From assembly GCF_030269485.1 (NCBI RefSeq), contig NZ_BSTL01000007.1:13204-77203 (forward strand): a DNA stretch of 64,000 nucleotides. The letters run 5' to 3'. The notes beneath the pieces are model-generated. The model was not told the origin of the DNA. It did not search any database and saw only the letters and a program-made list of their open reading frames with translations. This document shows positions 1-8,611 of this stretch, one piece after another. How positions within the stretch are numbered: position 1 is the first letter of the stretch; every line of letters begins with the position of its first letter. Origin of the DNA: Actinoplanes sp. NBRC 103695 (GTDB taxonomy: Bacteria > Actinomycetota > Actinomycetes > Mycobacteriales > Micromonosporaceae). Both the position numbers and the translations under genes were made by a program.

Positions 1-259
1 TATGCCCTCTTGGCCCTCGCCCTGCGGCGGAGTGGGTTGGCGGCGGCGTGTGCCGCTCGGTGCAATCGGTCATGACGGAGCCTCCCTTTGTCATGCCCTC
101 TTGGCCCTCGCCCTGCGGCGGAGTGGGTTGGCGGCGGCGTGTGCCGCTCGGTGCAATCGGTCATGACGGAGCCTCCCTTTGTCATGCCCTCTTGGCCCTC
201 GCCCTGCGGCGGAGTGGGTCACCGCCGGCGTGTGCCGCTCGGTGCAATCGGTCATGACG
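1..259. repeat. 91-bp tandem repeat array, about 2.8 copies
   Basis: The period is exactly 91 bp (equivalent positions 2, 93 and 184). The first two copies are nearly identical; the third diverges in a short stretch around 219-229. Because 91 is not a multiple of three, the array does not encode a repeated protein. Read on the minus strand each copy begins ATGACCGATTGCACCGAG, and the same start is found in the element at the hemC/hemD junction (25288). The array is cut by the window start, so its full copy number is unknown. Confidence 0.93.
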
Positions 260-389
260 TCGGTCACCCTCGCCCGGCCGCCGTTTGGGTTCAGCGTCAG
301 CCGGTGGGGAAGATGATTCTCGGCGCTGGAAGATGAACGACTCTGTATTGGTTGTCCGTAACGATTGCCCCCCATCGAGAGGACTTGAC
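260..389. other. Leader region between the repeat array and mshA
   Basis: No gene is supported here. It carries the ribosome-binding site GAGAGGA about 7 nt before the GTG at 390 that is taken as the mshA start. In-frame codons further upstream (ATG at 333, or 285) exist but lack a comparable Shine-Dalgarno sequence and add residues not seen in MshA proteins. Confidence 0.5.
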
Positions 390-1688
390 GTGGCTGAGCC
401 GCTGGCCGCCTTGAGCTGGCCGACCCCCCGGCGCATCGCCACACTCTCCGTACACACCTCCCCGCTGGAGCAGCCGGGCACCGGTGACGCCGGTGGGATG
501 AACGTGTACATCGTCGAAACCGCGAAACGGCTCGCCCGCCTCGGCGTCGAGGTCGAGGTGTTCACCCGCGCCACGTCGTCCGAGCTGCCGCCGGTGGTGG
601 AGATGGCGCCCGGTGTGACCGTCCGGCATGTCACCGCCGGCCCGTTCGAGGGCCTCTCGAAGGAAGAGTTGCCGTCCCAGCTGTGCGCGTTCACCAACGG
701 TGTGCTGCGCGCCGAGGCGGCACATCCGCCGGGCCACTACGACCTGATCCACTCCCACTACTGGCTGTCCGGCCAGGTGGGCTGGCTGGCCCGGGAGCGC
801 TGGGGCGTGCCGCACGTGCACACCGCGCACACCCTGGCCAAGGTCAAGAACAGGATGATCGCGGCCGGTGACCGCCCGGAACCGAAGGCGCGGGTGATCG
901 GCGAGGAGCAGGTGGTCGCCGAGTCCGACGCCCTGGTGGCGAACACCCGGTTCGAGGCACAGGACCTGGTCGCCTGCTACGACGCCGACCCGGCGCGGGT
1001 TTCCGTGGTGCAGCCCGGCGTCGACCTGGGCCGGTTCCGCCCGGGTCCGGCCGACCGCGCCCGGTTCGGCCTGCCGCCGACCGGTCATGTGGTCTCGTTC
1101 GTCGGCCGCATCCAGCCGCTCAAAGGGCCCGGCGTGCTGATCCGGGCCCTTGCCGAGCTGCGCGCCCGTGACCCGGGGCTGCCGATCACGGTGGTGATCT
1201 GCGGCGGACCCAGCGGCAGCGGCCTGGACCGGCCCGCCTCGCTGATCGAGCTGGCCGCGTCCCTGGGTGTGTCCGACGCGGTGACCTTCCTCCCGCCGCA
1301 GACCGGCGACGCGCTGGCCGCCCTCTACCGCACCTCCGACCTGGTCGCGGTGCCCTCGCACAACGAGTCGTTCGGGCTGGTCGCGCTGGAGGCGCAGGCC
1401 TGCGGCACGCCGGTCGTCGCGGCCGCGGTCGGTGGCCTGGTCACCGCGGTGCGCGACGGGATCAGCGGGGTGCTGGTCGACGGGCACGACCCGGAGGACT
1501 GGGCCCGTGTGCTGGGCCGGTTGCTGGTCGCTCCCGGCTTCCGGGCCGAGCTGTCCGCCGGGGCCGTCGCGCACGCCACCTGCTTCTCCTGGGACCGGAC
1601 GGCCGAGGAGCTGCTTCGCGTTTACCGTGAGGCGGTGACCGCGCACCGGGCGCTGATCGCGGCACGCGTGGAGGCGTACGCATGGTGA
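390..1688 (+). CDS. mshA: D-inositol-3-phosphate glycosyltransferase MshA
   Basis: Catalyses the first step of mycothiol synthesis in the cytosol: transfer of N-acetylglucosamine from UDP-GlcNAc to 1-L-myo-inositol-1-phosphate. The product is about 432 residues with a GT-B fold (GT4). The N-terminal signature [19 protein letters not shown] (about 22-40) is diagnostic of MshA. The C-terminal half has the nucleotide-sugar motif around [19 protein letters not shown], with the E-x7-E glutamates. GTG at 390 is chosen for its GAGAGGA ribosome-binding site. It overlaps the next gene by 7 nt, as mshA does with its neighbour in other actinobacteria, so the two are probably co-translated. Family membership is very secure; only the start is uncertain. 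Confidence 0.96.
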   Translation: MAEPLAALSWPTPRRIATLSVHTSPLEQPGTGDAGGMNVYIVETAKRLARLGVEVEVFTRATSSELPPVVEMAPGVTVRHVTAGPFEGLSKEELPSQLCAFTNGVLRAEAAHPPGHYDLIHSHYWLSGQVGWLARERWGVPHVHTAHTLAKVKNRMIAAGDRPEPKARVIGEEQVVAESDALVANTRFEAQDLVACYDADPARVSVVQPGVDLGRFRPGPADRARFGLPPTGHVVSFVGRIQPLKGPGVLIRALAELRARDPGLPITVVICGGPSGSGLDRPASLIELAASLGVSDAVTFLPPQTGDALAALYRTSDLVAVPSHNESFGLVALEAQACGTPVVAAAVGGLVTAVRDGISGVLVDGHDPEDWARVLGRLLVAPGFRAELSAGAVAHATCFSWDRTAEELLRVYREAVTAHRALIAARVEAYAW

Positions 1689-2173
1689 CGGGGTTGATCG
1701 AAAAGGTCTGTGCCGACCGCGAGCTGGAGTGCGAGGCGACCGGCGAGAACCGCTGGGTCGTCACGCTGCCGGGCACGCACAAGCTCAAGACCATGTGCAA
1801 CCTCATCGTCGGTGAGCACGCGCTGCGCATCGAGGCGTTCGTCATGCGCCGGCCCGACGAGAACCGCGAGGAGCTGTGGGCCTGGCTGCTGCGGCGCAAC
1901 GCCCGGATGTACGGCGTGAGCTTCTCCATCGACGGCGTCGGCGACGTCTACCTGACCGGCCGGGTGTCGCTGGCGTCGCTGGACGAGGACGAGCTGGACC
2001 GGCTGTTCGGCGCGGTGCTCACCTACGCCGACGAGTCCTTCGACCCGATGCTGGAGATCGGGTTCGGCGAGTCCATCCGGCGCGAGTGGGCCTGGCGGGT
2101 CAAGCGCGGCGAGTCGCTGGCCAACCTGCAGGCCTTCGCCCACCTCTTCGACAAACCCCAGGACGTGTCCTAG
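1682..2173 (+). CDS. YbjN-domain protein (Rv0487-like)
   Basis: A cytosolic protein of 163 residues with the YbjN fold, a type III secretion chaperone-like sensory domain. It lies directly after mshA with a 7-nt overlap (ATGGTGA), the arrangement of Rv0486-Rv0487 in Mycobacterium tuberculosis. Its function is unknown; the fixed linkage to mshA suggests a role tied to mycothiol or a chaperone role. No signal peptide or membrane segment is seen. Its end overlaps the end of the oppositely oriented CheW-like gene by 4 nt, leaving no room for a terminator. Confidence 0.85.
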   Translation: MVTGLIEKVCADRELECEATGENRWVVTLPGTHKLKTMCNLIVGEHALRIEAFVMRRPDENREELWAWLLRRNARMYGVSFSIDGVGDVYLTGRVSLASLDEDELDRLFGAVLTYADESFDPMLEIGFGESIRREWAWRVKRGESLANLQAFAHLFDKPQDVS

Positions 2174-3681
2174 GCCGCCAGCTCCGCGGCGACCAGACTC
2201 TTGAGATCCACGTACGGCAGCAGCCGGCCCTGACCCTCGGTGCCGATCTTCACCAGCTGGCCGCGCTGGAGCATCGCGCCCGGGTCGCCGGGCTGCGCGG
2301 GGCCGACCTCCTCCCAGACGGATTCCTCGATCGCGTGCAGGGCGGGCACCACGAAGCCGACCAGGTCCCCGCCCGGCGTGTCCACCAGCAGCACCCGCGC
2401 GGTGCCGGTGTCCACCGGTTCGGCCACGCCGAGCAGCATGCCGAGGGCGAGCAGCGGCACCGACAGCCGGCGGTGGGTGAAGACGCCGAGCAGTTCGCTG
2501 CCGCTGTCCAGGCCGATCGCGTGCTCCGGGTACGGCACGATCTCGGTGATCTGCTCCAGCGGCGTGGCCGCCTCCTTGCCGACGTGGTAAGTCAGGAACT
2601 TCCGGACCCTCGCCACGATCCGCCGCCCGTCCTTGGTCTCCCGGGTGGCCTCGCCCTCGTCGGCGGGGGCCCCGATCTCCTCGTCGGCCAGGGCGGTGTC
2701 GCCGCCGTCCAGCGGCAGGCCGAGGCCCGCGAGCGTGTCCAGTTCGGCGTCCGCGCGCATCACCGCGCCGTTCAGCAGCAGGTGCTGGCGGCCGTCCTCG
2801 AGCCGCAGGATGCCGTCCAGGAAGCCGTCCTTGCGCATGCCCACCGGCGGCAGCGGCAGCACGTCGTCGATCGGGACCGCGGCGATGTCCGAGATGTCCG
2901 AGACGATGAGCACCACCAGGCCGCGCTCGGTGGCCAGCACAAGCCCACGCATGATGCCGTCGTCCGGCAGCGAGCCCAGTCCCAGCAGGGCGAGCGGGTC
3001 GACCGCGGGCACCGCCCGGCCGTGCAGGTGCACCACGCCGCGGCAGGTGGTCCCGTCCAGCGGTGACGGATGCAGGGTGAGCTGGGGGATCACCGAGTGC
3101 ACGTGGGTCACGTCCATGCTCAGCCCCACCGGCCCGCACTGCAGGAGCAGCACGGTACGCCGGGACGCGTCGATCACCCCGCTCCCGATCGGTGGCCGCA
3201 ACCCGACGTCCTGGACCACCGGGATGCCCGGGCGGGCGGCGATCGCGGCGGCGTTCAGCAGCGACACCACGGCGCCGTCCTCGGGCCGTTCGAACGTGTG
3301 CGAGAACAGCGCCGCGGCATCCCCGGCGACGTGCGTCTCGAGCAGCGCCTCGGCGGTGACCTTGGCGACGCCTTCGATCTCGTCGGCGAGCAGCCCGAAG
3401 ACCTGGCCCTCCCGGGCGACGATGACGATCACCCGGCCGGCGGCGTCGCTGTCGTGCGCGCCGAACCCGGCGAGCCGGCACAGGTCCAGCACCGGGATCA
3501 CCACGTGCCGCAGGTTCACCGCCCCGAGCAGGCCGTCGGCCGCGGCGGGCAGCGCGCTGAACCGCGGCGGCCGCATGATCACCTCACGCAGTTCGTCCAG
3601 CGGCAGCGCCACCCGGACGTCGCCGGCGTGGAACACCCCGTACAGGGCGTCCGTGCTGCCGGCCGTCGCGATCGTGGTCAT
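2170..3681 (-). CDS. Triple CheW-domain chemotaxis adaptor
   Basis: About 503 residues made of three successive CheW-like modules (roughly 10-150, 180-320 and 350-500). Each has the beta-barrel pattern, for example YGVFHAGDVRVALPLDELRE and LLGAVNLRHVVIPVLDL in the first. CheW links chemoreceptors to the kinase CheA; no histidine phosphotransfer or ATPase domain is present, so this is an adaptor, not a kinase. It is coupled to the upstream chemoreceptor gene: the sequence GTGATG contains the receptor's TGA within GTG (3684) and ATG (3681), either of which could start it. Three fused CheW units could cross-link receptor arrays. No cheA is visible here. Confidence 0.85.
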   Translation of the reverse strand: MTTIATAGSTDALYGVFHAGDVRVALPLDELREVIMRPPRFSALPAAADGLLGAVNLRHVVIPVLDLCRLAGFGAHDSDAAGRVIVIVAREGQVFGLLADEIEGVAKVTAEALLETHVAGDAAALFSHTFERPEDGAVVSLLNAAAIAARPGIPVVQDVGLRPPIGSGVIDASRRTVLLLQCGPVGLSMDVTHVHSVIPQLTLHPSPLDGTTCRGVVHLHGRAVPAVDPLALLGLGSLPDDGIMRGLVLATERGLVVLIVSDISDIAAVPIDDVLPLPPVGMRKDGFLDGILRLEDGRQHLLLNGAVMRADAELDTLAGLGLPLDGGDTALADEEIGAPADEGEATRETKDGRRIVARVRKFLTYHVGKEAATPLEQITEIVPYPEHAIGLDSGSELLGVFTHRRLSVPLLALGMLLGVAEPVDTGTARVLLVDTPGGDLVGFVVPALHAIEESVWEEVGPAQPGDPGAMLQRGQLVKIGTEGQGRLLPYVDLKSLVAAELAA

Positions 3682-6473
3682 CACTCAGCCGCACCACTGC
3701 CGAGCAGCTCACGGATGTGGTCCGAGACGGCCCGGGACGCGGACTGCTGCAGCGAGGTCGAGTCGGCGATCCGCTTGATCGACTCGCTGGTCGAGCCGAC
3801 GCTCTTCAGGATCATCCCGAACGCCTCCTGCGCCCGGTGCGACACCTGCGAGCCCTGGCCCACCCGGGCGGCCGACTCGTGGATCAGTGTGGTGATCTCC
3901 CGGGCCGCGTCCGACGAGCGTTCGGCCAGCTTGCGCACCTCGCCCGCCACCACGGAGAAGCCGACGCCGTGCTCGCCGGCCCGGGCCGCCTCGATCGAGG
4001 CGTTGAAGGCCAGCAGGTTGGTCTGCCCGGCGATCTCGCCGATCACGTTGACGATCGCGGCGATCTGGTCCGAGGACCGCTCGATCAGGTCGATGGCCTC
4101 GATCGCGTTGCGTAGCTCCTCGTAGCCCTCCTGGGCGTTCTGCTGTGTCTCGCCGGCCAGCGTGCTGGCCTGCTGCGCGCTCACCGTGATCTCGTCGATC
4201 GAGCCGGTCAGCGCGGTGATCGACTGGCTCATCTCCTTGGTCTTCGCGTTGATCCGCCGTTCCATGCCCACCTGGTCGGTGATGTCGTGGGCGTACTTGA
4301 CGACCTTGAACGGCTCGCCCCTGGTGTTGAAGATCGGGTTGTACGTGGCCTGGATCCACACGTCCCGCCCGAATTTGCCGATCCGGTGGAACCGCCCCGC
4401 GAGGTACTCGCCCTTGCGCAGCCGCAGCCAGAAGTCGCGGTACTCGGGCGAGGTCACGTAGTCGCCGGAGCAGAGCATCGAGTGGTGCTGGCCGACGAGT
4501 TCCCGGGCCGAGTAGCCGAGGGTGCGCTGGAAGTTCTCGTTGGCCATCAGGATGTTGCCCTCGAGGTCGAACTCGATGACCGCCTGGGCCCGGTTGATCG
4601 CCAGGTCCTTGCCGTGGAACTCGGCGTTGCGCAGCTTGGCCTCGGTGACGTCGACCGCGTACTTGACCACCTTGTACGGCATGCCGTCCAGGTCGAAGAT
4701 CGGGTTGTAGGTGGCCTGCAGCCAGATCTCCCGCTCGCCCTTGGCCAGCCGCTTGTACTCGCCGGCGTCGAACTCGCCGCGGCCCAGCTTCTCCCAGAAC
4801 GCGGTGTACTCGGCGCTGTTCGCCATCTCCGGGTCGACGAACATCCGGTGGTGCTGGCCGCGGATCTCCGGCAGCGAGTAGCCCATCGTGTCGACGAAGT
4901 TCTGGTTGGCGTCCAGGATCCGGCCGGCCAGGTCGAACTCGACGACCGCCTGGGCCCGGCCGATCGCCGACACCTTGCCCTCGTACTCGGCGTTGCGCAG
5001 CTTGCCCTCGGTGATCTCGGTGGCGTACTCGACGACCTTGAACGGCCGGCCCTCCAGGTCGAAGATCGGGTTGTACGAGGCCAGCAGCCAGATGTCCCGG
5101 CCGCCCTTGGCGACCCGCCGGTACTCGCCGGCCTCGTACTCGCCGCGGCTCAGCCGCTGCCAGAACGCCGCGTACTCCTGGCCCTTGGCGTGCTCGGCGT
5201 CCACGAAGATGCGGTGGTGCTGCCCGCGGACCTCGTCCATCGTGTAGCCCATGGTGGTCAGGAAGTTCTCGTTCGCGTCCTGGATGTGGCCGGCCAGGTC
5301 GAACTCGACGACCGCCTGGGACCGGTCGATCGCGGCGACCTTCCCGACGTACTCGGCATTCTTGATCTTGTTGTCGGTGATCTCGGTGGCGTACTTGACG
5401 ACCTTGAACGGGCGCCCGTCCAGATCGAAGATCGGGTTGTAGGTGGCCTGCAGCCAGATCTCCCGCCCGCCCTTGGCCAGCCGCTTGTACTCGCCGCCCT
5501 CGAACTCGCCCCGGGACAGCGCCTGCCAGAAGTTCTTGTACGCCGCCCCGCGCGCCTCCTGCTCCTCCACGAAGAGCCGGTGGTGCTGACCGCGGATCTC
5601 GTCGAGGGTGTAGCCCATCGTGTTCAGGAAGTTCTGGTTGGCGTCCAGGATCAGCCCGTTCAGGTCGAACTCGATGACCGCCTGCGCCCGGCTGATCGCC
5701 GTGACCTTGCCCTCGTACTCGGCGTTGCGCAGCTTCGTCTCGGTGACGTCCAGCGCGTACTTCACGATCTTGTACGGCTTGTCGTCCAGGTTGAAGATCG
5801 GGTTGTAGGTGGCCCGGATCCACACCTCCCGGCCGCCTCGCCCGACCCGCTTGAACTCGCCGCTCTCCACCTCGCCGTTGCGCAGCCGCTCCCAGAACTG
5901 GGCGTACTCGGTGCTTTCGGCGTACCGCTCCTCGCACAGGATCCCGTGGTGCTCGCCGACCAGATCGCCGAGCCCGTACCCGGTGAGTTCCAGGAAGTTC
6001 TCGTTGGCGCTGAGGATGATGCCGTCCAGGTCGAACTCGATCACCGCCTGGGCGCGGTCGATGGCCGTGACCTTGCCCTTCAGCTCGGTGACCTGCCGGC
6101 GGTCCTCGGTGATGTCGTACGCGGAGACCAGCACCAGGTTGCGGTCCGACTCCACCGGGCCGCAGTTGATCCGCAGCCAGCGGTGCCGCTCGGTGCTGTC
6201 GACCACCGACGTGACCTGCTCGAGGTATTCACCGGACCGGGCCGCGTCGAGCAGCCGGTCCACCGCGGTGGCCGACGTGTGCCACAGATCGGCCAGCATC
6301 CGGCCCTGGATCTCCGACTCGGGCTGTCCGATCAGATCGCAGAACCGGTCGTTCGCCGACACCAGCCCCCCGGTCCGGCCGCTGACCGTAGCGACGAGGC
6401 GCTCGTGCAGCAGCAGCTCCAGAGCGGCACGATGCAACTGCCGATCCTCGTCGAAGGGGGTTGGCTGAGACAT
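3681..6473 (-). CDS. Soluble multi-PAS methyl-accepting chemotaxis protein
   Basis: 930 residues with no membrane segment. An N-terminal divergent PAS domain (about 15-125) is followed by five closely similar 122-residue PAS repeats, each opening with a variant of [18 protein letters not shown] short signalling domain (about 755-925) holds the conserved hairpin tip [20 protein letters not shown]. No HAMP domain is seen. The repeats are strong at DNA level too (366-bp period). It is likely a cytoplasmic redox, oxygen or small-ligand receptor; the ligand cannot be read from sequence. It is the first gene of an operon with the CheW-like gene and is preceded by a flagellar-type promoter (6513-6538). 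Confidence 0.92.
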   Translation of the reverse strand: MSQPTPFDEDRQLHRAALELLLHERLVATVSGRTGGLVSANDRFCDLIGQPESEIQGRMLADLWHTSATAVDRLLDAARSGEYLEQVTSVVDSTERHRWLRINCGPVESDRNLVLVSAYDITEDRRQVTELKGKVTAIDRAQAVIEFDLDGIILSANENFLELTGYGLGDLVGEHHGILCEERYAESTEYAQFWERLRNGEVESGEFKRVGRGGREVWIRATYNPIFNLDDKPYKIVKYALDVTETKLRNAEYEGKVTAISRAQAVIEFDLNGLILDANQNFLNTMGYTLDEIRGQHHRLFVEEQEARGAAYKNFWQALSRGEFEGGEYKRLAKGGREIWLQATYNPIFDLDGRPFKVVKYATEITDNKIKNAEYVGKVAAIDRSQAVVEFDLAGHIQDANENFLTTMGYTMDEVRGQHHRIFVDAEHAKGQEYAAFWQRLSRGEYEAGEYRRVAKGGRDIWLLASYNPIFDLEGRPFKVVEYATEITEGKLRNAEYEGKVSAIGRAQAVVEFDLAGRILDANQNFVDTMGYSLPEIRGQHHRMFVDPEMANSAEYTAFWEKLGRGEFDAGEYKRLAKGEREIWLQATYNPIFDLDGMPYKVVKYAVDVTEAKLRNAEFHGKDLAINRAQAVIEFDLEGNILMANENFQRTLGYSARELVGQHHSMLCSGDYVTSPEYRDFWLRLRKGEYLAGRFHRIGKFGRDVWIQATYNPIFNTRGEPFKVVKYAHDITDQVGMERRINAKTKEMSQSITALTGSIDEITVSAQQASTLAGETQQNAQEGYEELRNAIEAIDLIERSSDQIAAIVNVIGEIAGQTNLLAFNASIEAARAGEHGVGFSVVAGEVRKLAERSSDAAREITTLIHESAARVGQGSQVSHRAQEAFGMILKSVGSTSESIKRIADSTSLQQSASRAVSDHIRELLGSGAAE

Positions 6474-6512
6474 CAGGGGCTCCGGTGGCTTGTAGCGGTA
6501 CTCCCCAACCCG

Positions 6513-6538
6513 TTCGGCAACCGGATGGAAACCCTGAG
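6513..6538 (-). promoter_or_regulatory. Flagellar (FliA-type) promoter of the chemoreceptor operon
   Basis: On the minus strand the sequence reads CTCA, 16 nt, GCCGAA. This matches the CTCA(N15-17)GCCGAA consensus reported for flagellar gene promoters of Actinoplanes missouriensis. It ends about 40 nt before the chemoreceptor start codon, a sensible promoter position. It implies co-expression with flagella, that is, in zoospores. The match is exact at all ten consensus positions; use in vivo is inferred. Confidence 0.75.
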
Positions 6539-6903
6539 CGCAGCCCTTTCGCCGTGCTTCCGTTTTCAGGGTTCTGGTGACCGCTTCCTGCCCGCTTCGG
6601 TCCGCTCACCGGATTCGCGTCGAGCGGGGGAGGGCGGCTCGGCCGTCCGGTGACCTCGGTCGAATCGGCCGTTCGGCCAGCTGTGACGGTTCAGACAGAT
6701 GGCAGACAGCCAACTAGCTTGCCCCCTGTTGCGCCGTCCAACTAGCGTAGTCAATGAACACCGGACCGTCAGTTCGGGGAACGGGTCGACCGCTTGCGGT
6801 CACCGCGGTTCGGTGTTGGGGACGGGTGGCATCAGCCGTTGGGGGACGGCGCGACCCGAGACCGGCGGTTAGTGCGGGCGACGCCTATGGGGATGGGCGT
6901 CGT
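6539..6903. other. Divergent intergenic region between the chemoreceptor and gpmA
   Basis: No supported gene. Two direct copies of CCAACTAGC lie 28 bp apart (6710-6718 and 6738-6746), a possible regulator site or promoter element of either gene. A stem GGCGACGCC / GGCGTCGTC starts near 6877. Translating the in-frame extension of gpmA from 6794 gives a sequence unlike phosphoglycerate mutases, so this stretch is treated as noncoding. Confidence 0.5.
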
Positions 6904-6927
6904 CCGCCGCCGCCGGCGATTTTTTTT
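6904..6927 (+). terminator. Hairpin with T8 tract in the gpmA leader
   Basis: A short GC stem (CGCCG, loop CCGC, CGGCG) is followed by A and eight consecutive T residues. Such a T-run is rare in this genome and makes the structure look like an intrinsic terminator. It lies about 55 nt upstream of gpmA, so it could attenuate gpmA or stop upstream transcription. Confidence 0.4.
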
Positions 6928-6982
6928 GCCCGGTCCTGGCCCCGTGGACGGCTGTTCACCACGGCGCGGCAGTATGAGACCC

Positions 6983-7729
6983 ATGACTGGGACCTTGGTG
7001 CTGCTGCGGCACGGTGAAAGCGAATGGAATGCCAAGAACCTCTTCACCGGGTGGGTCGACGTCGACCTGACCGCCAAGGGTGAGGACGAGGCTCGGCGCG
7101 GTGGCGTGCTCATCAAGGAGAGCGGCCTCGAGCTTGACGTGGTGCACACCAGCCTGCTGCGCCGCGCGATCCGGACCTCCGAGATCGGGCTGCACGCGGC
7201 CGACCGGCACTGGATCCCGGTGAAGCGGTCCTGGCGCCTCAACGAGCGGCACTACGGCGCACTGCAGGGCAAGGACAAGAAGCAGACCCTTCAGGAGTAC
7301 GGCGAGGAGCAGTTCATGCTCTGGCGCCGGTCGTACGACACGCCGCCGCCCGCGATCGACATCGACGACGAGTACTCGCAGTACGCCGACCCCCGGTACG
7401 CCGCGCTGCCGCCGGAGCTCAAGCCGCGCACCGAGTGCCTGAAGGACGTGCTGGAGCGGGCGCTGCCGTACTGGTACGACCAGATCGTGCCGGATCTGCG
7501 CGTCGGCAAGACGGTGCTGGTGGCCGCGCACGGCAACTCGCTGCGGGCCATCGTCAAGCACCTCGACCAGATCTCCGACGAGGCGATCGCGAAGCTGAAC
7601 ATCCCGACCGGGATCCCGCTGCGCTACGACCTGGACGCCGACCTGCGCCCGGTCACCGCCGGCGGTCAGTACCTGGACCCGGCCGCCGCCGCCGAGGCCG
7701 CCGCCGCGGTCGCCAGCCAGGGCCGCTGA
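6983..7729 (+). CDS. gpmA: 2,3-bisphosphoglycerate-dependent phosphoglycerate mutase
   Basis: Glycolytic/gluconeogenic enzyme interconverting 3- and 2-phosphoglycerate, acting through a phosphohistidine. About 248 residues, the normal length. The N-terminal catalytic signature [10 protein letters not shown] is followed by [23 protein letters not shown] and the second histidine motif AAHGNSLR are also present. ATG at 6983 gives [12 protein letters not shown], matching the mycobacterial Gpm1 start; ATG at 6974 is an alternative. The position next to senX3-regX3 is the same as in mycobacteria (Rv0489-Rv0491). A strong hairpin follows the stop. Confidence 0.97.
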   Translation: MTGTLVLLRHGESEWNAKNLFTGWVDVDLTAKGEDEARRGGVLIKESGLELDVVHTSLLRRAIRTSEIGLHAADRHWIPVKRSWRLNERHYGALQGKDKKQTLQEYGEEQFMLWRRSYDTPPPAIDIDDEYSQYADPRYAALPPELKPRTECLKDVLERALPYWYDQIVPDLRVGKTVLVAAHGNSLRAIVKHLDQISDEAIAKLNIPTGIPLRYDLDADLRPVTAGGQYLDPAAAAEAAAAVASQGR

Positions 7730-7735
7730 ACCAGA

Positions 7736-7770
7736 AACGGAGGGGACGCCCCCGTGGCGTCCCCTCCGTT
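7736..7770. terminator. Bidirectional terminator between gpmA and phoU
   Basis: A perfect 15-bp inverted repeat (AACGGAGGGGACGCC and its complement) with a 5-nt loop lies between the convergent ends of gpmA (7729) and phoU (7782). There is no T-tract, which is usual in high-GC actinobacteria. Confidence 0.85.
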
Positions 7771-7781
7771 CTCCCCTCCGG

Positions 7782-8435
7782 TTACTGCTGTTCGGTGATC
7801 GGCTCGCCGGTCACCAGGAAAGCCAGCTGCTCGCCGATGTTGACGGCGTGGTCCGCGTACCGCTCGTAGAAACGGCCCAGCAGCGCGCCGTCGATCGCGG
7901 TCTCCGCGCCGTACGGCCAGTCGTCGTGGAGCAGGATCTTGAACAGCTCCCGCTCCAGGTCGTCCATCGCGTCGTCGTCCTTCTCCAACTCCTCGGCGGC
8001 GCCGGCCTCGGGGCTCGCGAGCAGGCCGGTGATCTTCTCCGCCATCAGGTCGGCCCGCTCGGCCATGCCCTGGAAGACGCCACGCAGCTCGGCCGGAACG
8101 GCCGGTGACGGGTGACGGCGCTGTGCGGTCTTCGCCACATGCTCGGCGAGGTCGCCCATCCGCTCCAGGTCGGCGGAGATGTGCAGCGCCGTGATCACGG
8201 TCCGCAGGTCGACGGCGACCGGCGCCTGGCGGGCGATGGTGTCGGCCACCTTGGTCTCGACCTGGGCGTAGAGCGCGTCCACCTCGGCGTCGCGCTCCAT
8301 CACCGCACGGGCGGCTTCGATATCGGCGGTGAGCAGGGCCTTCGTAGCCTTCTTCATCGCGGCGCGCACAGCCTCGGCCATGGTCACCAGCAGCCGGCTG
8401 ACCTCGGCCAGGTCGGCCCGGAATTCCTCGCGCAT
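7782..8435 (-). CDS. phoU: Phosphate signalling regulator PhoU
   Basis: 217 residues forming two three-helix PhoU repeats (about 5-95 and 110-205), rich in acidic residues (for example DLERMGDLAEHVAKTA and YERYADHAVNIGEQ) that bind metals in this family. PhoU represses Pho signalling by bridging the phosphate transporter and the sensor kinase. ATG at 8435 is chosen because ACAGGA lies 7 nt upstream; the GTG at 8441 would sit on the ribosome-binding site. It is divergent from senX3, whose sensor it probably modulates. No pst genes are in the window. Confidence 0.93.
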   Translation of the reverse strand: MREEFRADLAEVSRLLVTMAEAVRAAMKKATKALLTADIEAARAVMERDAEVDALYAQVETKVADTIARQAPVAVDLRTVITALHISADLERMGDLAEHVAKTAQRRHPSPAVPAELRGVFQGMAERADLMAEKITGLLASPEAGAAEELEKDDDAMDDLERELFKILLHDDWPYGAETAIDGALLGRFYERYADHAVNIGEQLAFLVTGEPITEQQ

Positions 8436-8500
8436 CGTCACGTCCTGTTGTCGGTCGGGGCTGTCGTCCAGGCCACGCTAGGTGCGCGGGACGGCAAGCA

Positions 8501-8539
8501 TATGAACGGTGATGAACGACGCCGGGCGCACCGGTGAAC
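8501..8539. promoter_or_regulatory. Possible Pho-box-like repeats between phoU and senX3
   Basis: On the minus strand GTTCACC (8533-8539), GTTCATC (8511-8517) and GTTCATA (8501-8507) occur in one orientation. GTTCACC is the core unit of actinobacterial PHO boxes. The spacing (22 and 10 nt) deviates from the canonical 11-nt repeat, so this is a candidate RegX3/PhoP-type site rather than a firm call. Confidence 0.4.
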
Positions 8540-8599
8540 TTTCCCCGACGCGCGCCCGGTATGTCCCATTGTGCTATCGGCCCAGGTAAACAATGACCC

Positions 8600-8611
8600 T
8601 ACGATCGCAGC
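8600..8611 (+). promoter_or_regulatory. -10 element of a leaderless senX3 transcript
   Basis: TACGAT at 8600-8605 is followed by 6 nt and then the GTG start codon, with no Shine-Dalgarno sequence. This spacing places transcription start on or next to the start codon. Confidence 0.6.

Noticed and set aside
1..259. CRISPR array
   Set aside because: Repeats are 91 bp, contiguous and without unique spacers; no cas genes are present.
91..444. Minus-strand protein of 117 residues through the 91-bp repeats
   Set aside because: The period is not a multiple of three, so each copy is read in a new frame, and the frame also runs into the mshA start region. The repeat is better explained as a DNA element.
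4287..6653. Long plus-strand frame (788 codons) opposite the chemoreceptor
   Set aside because: It is a shadow of the repeated minus-strand PAS gene; its translation is Arg/Val/Gly-rich with no family resemblance.
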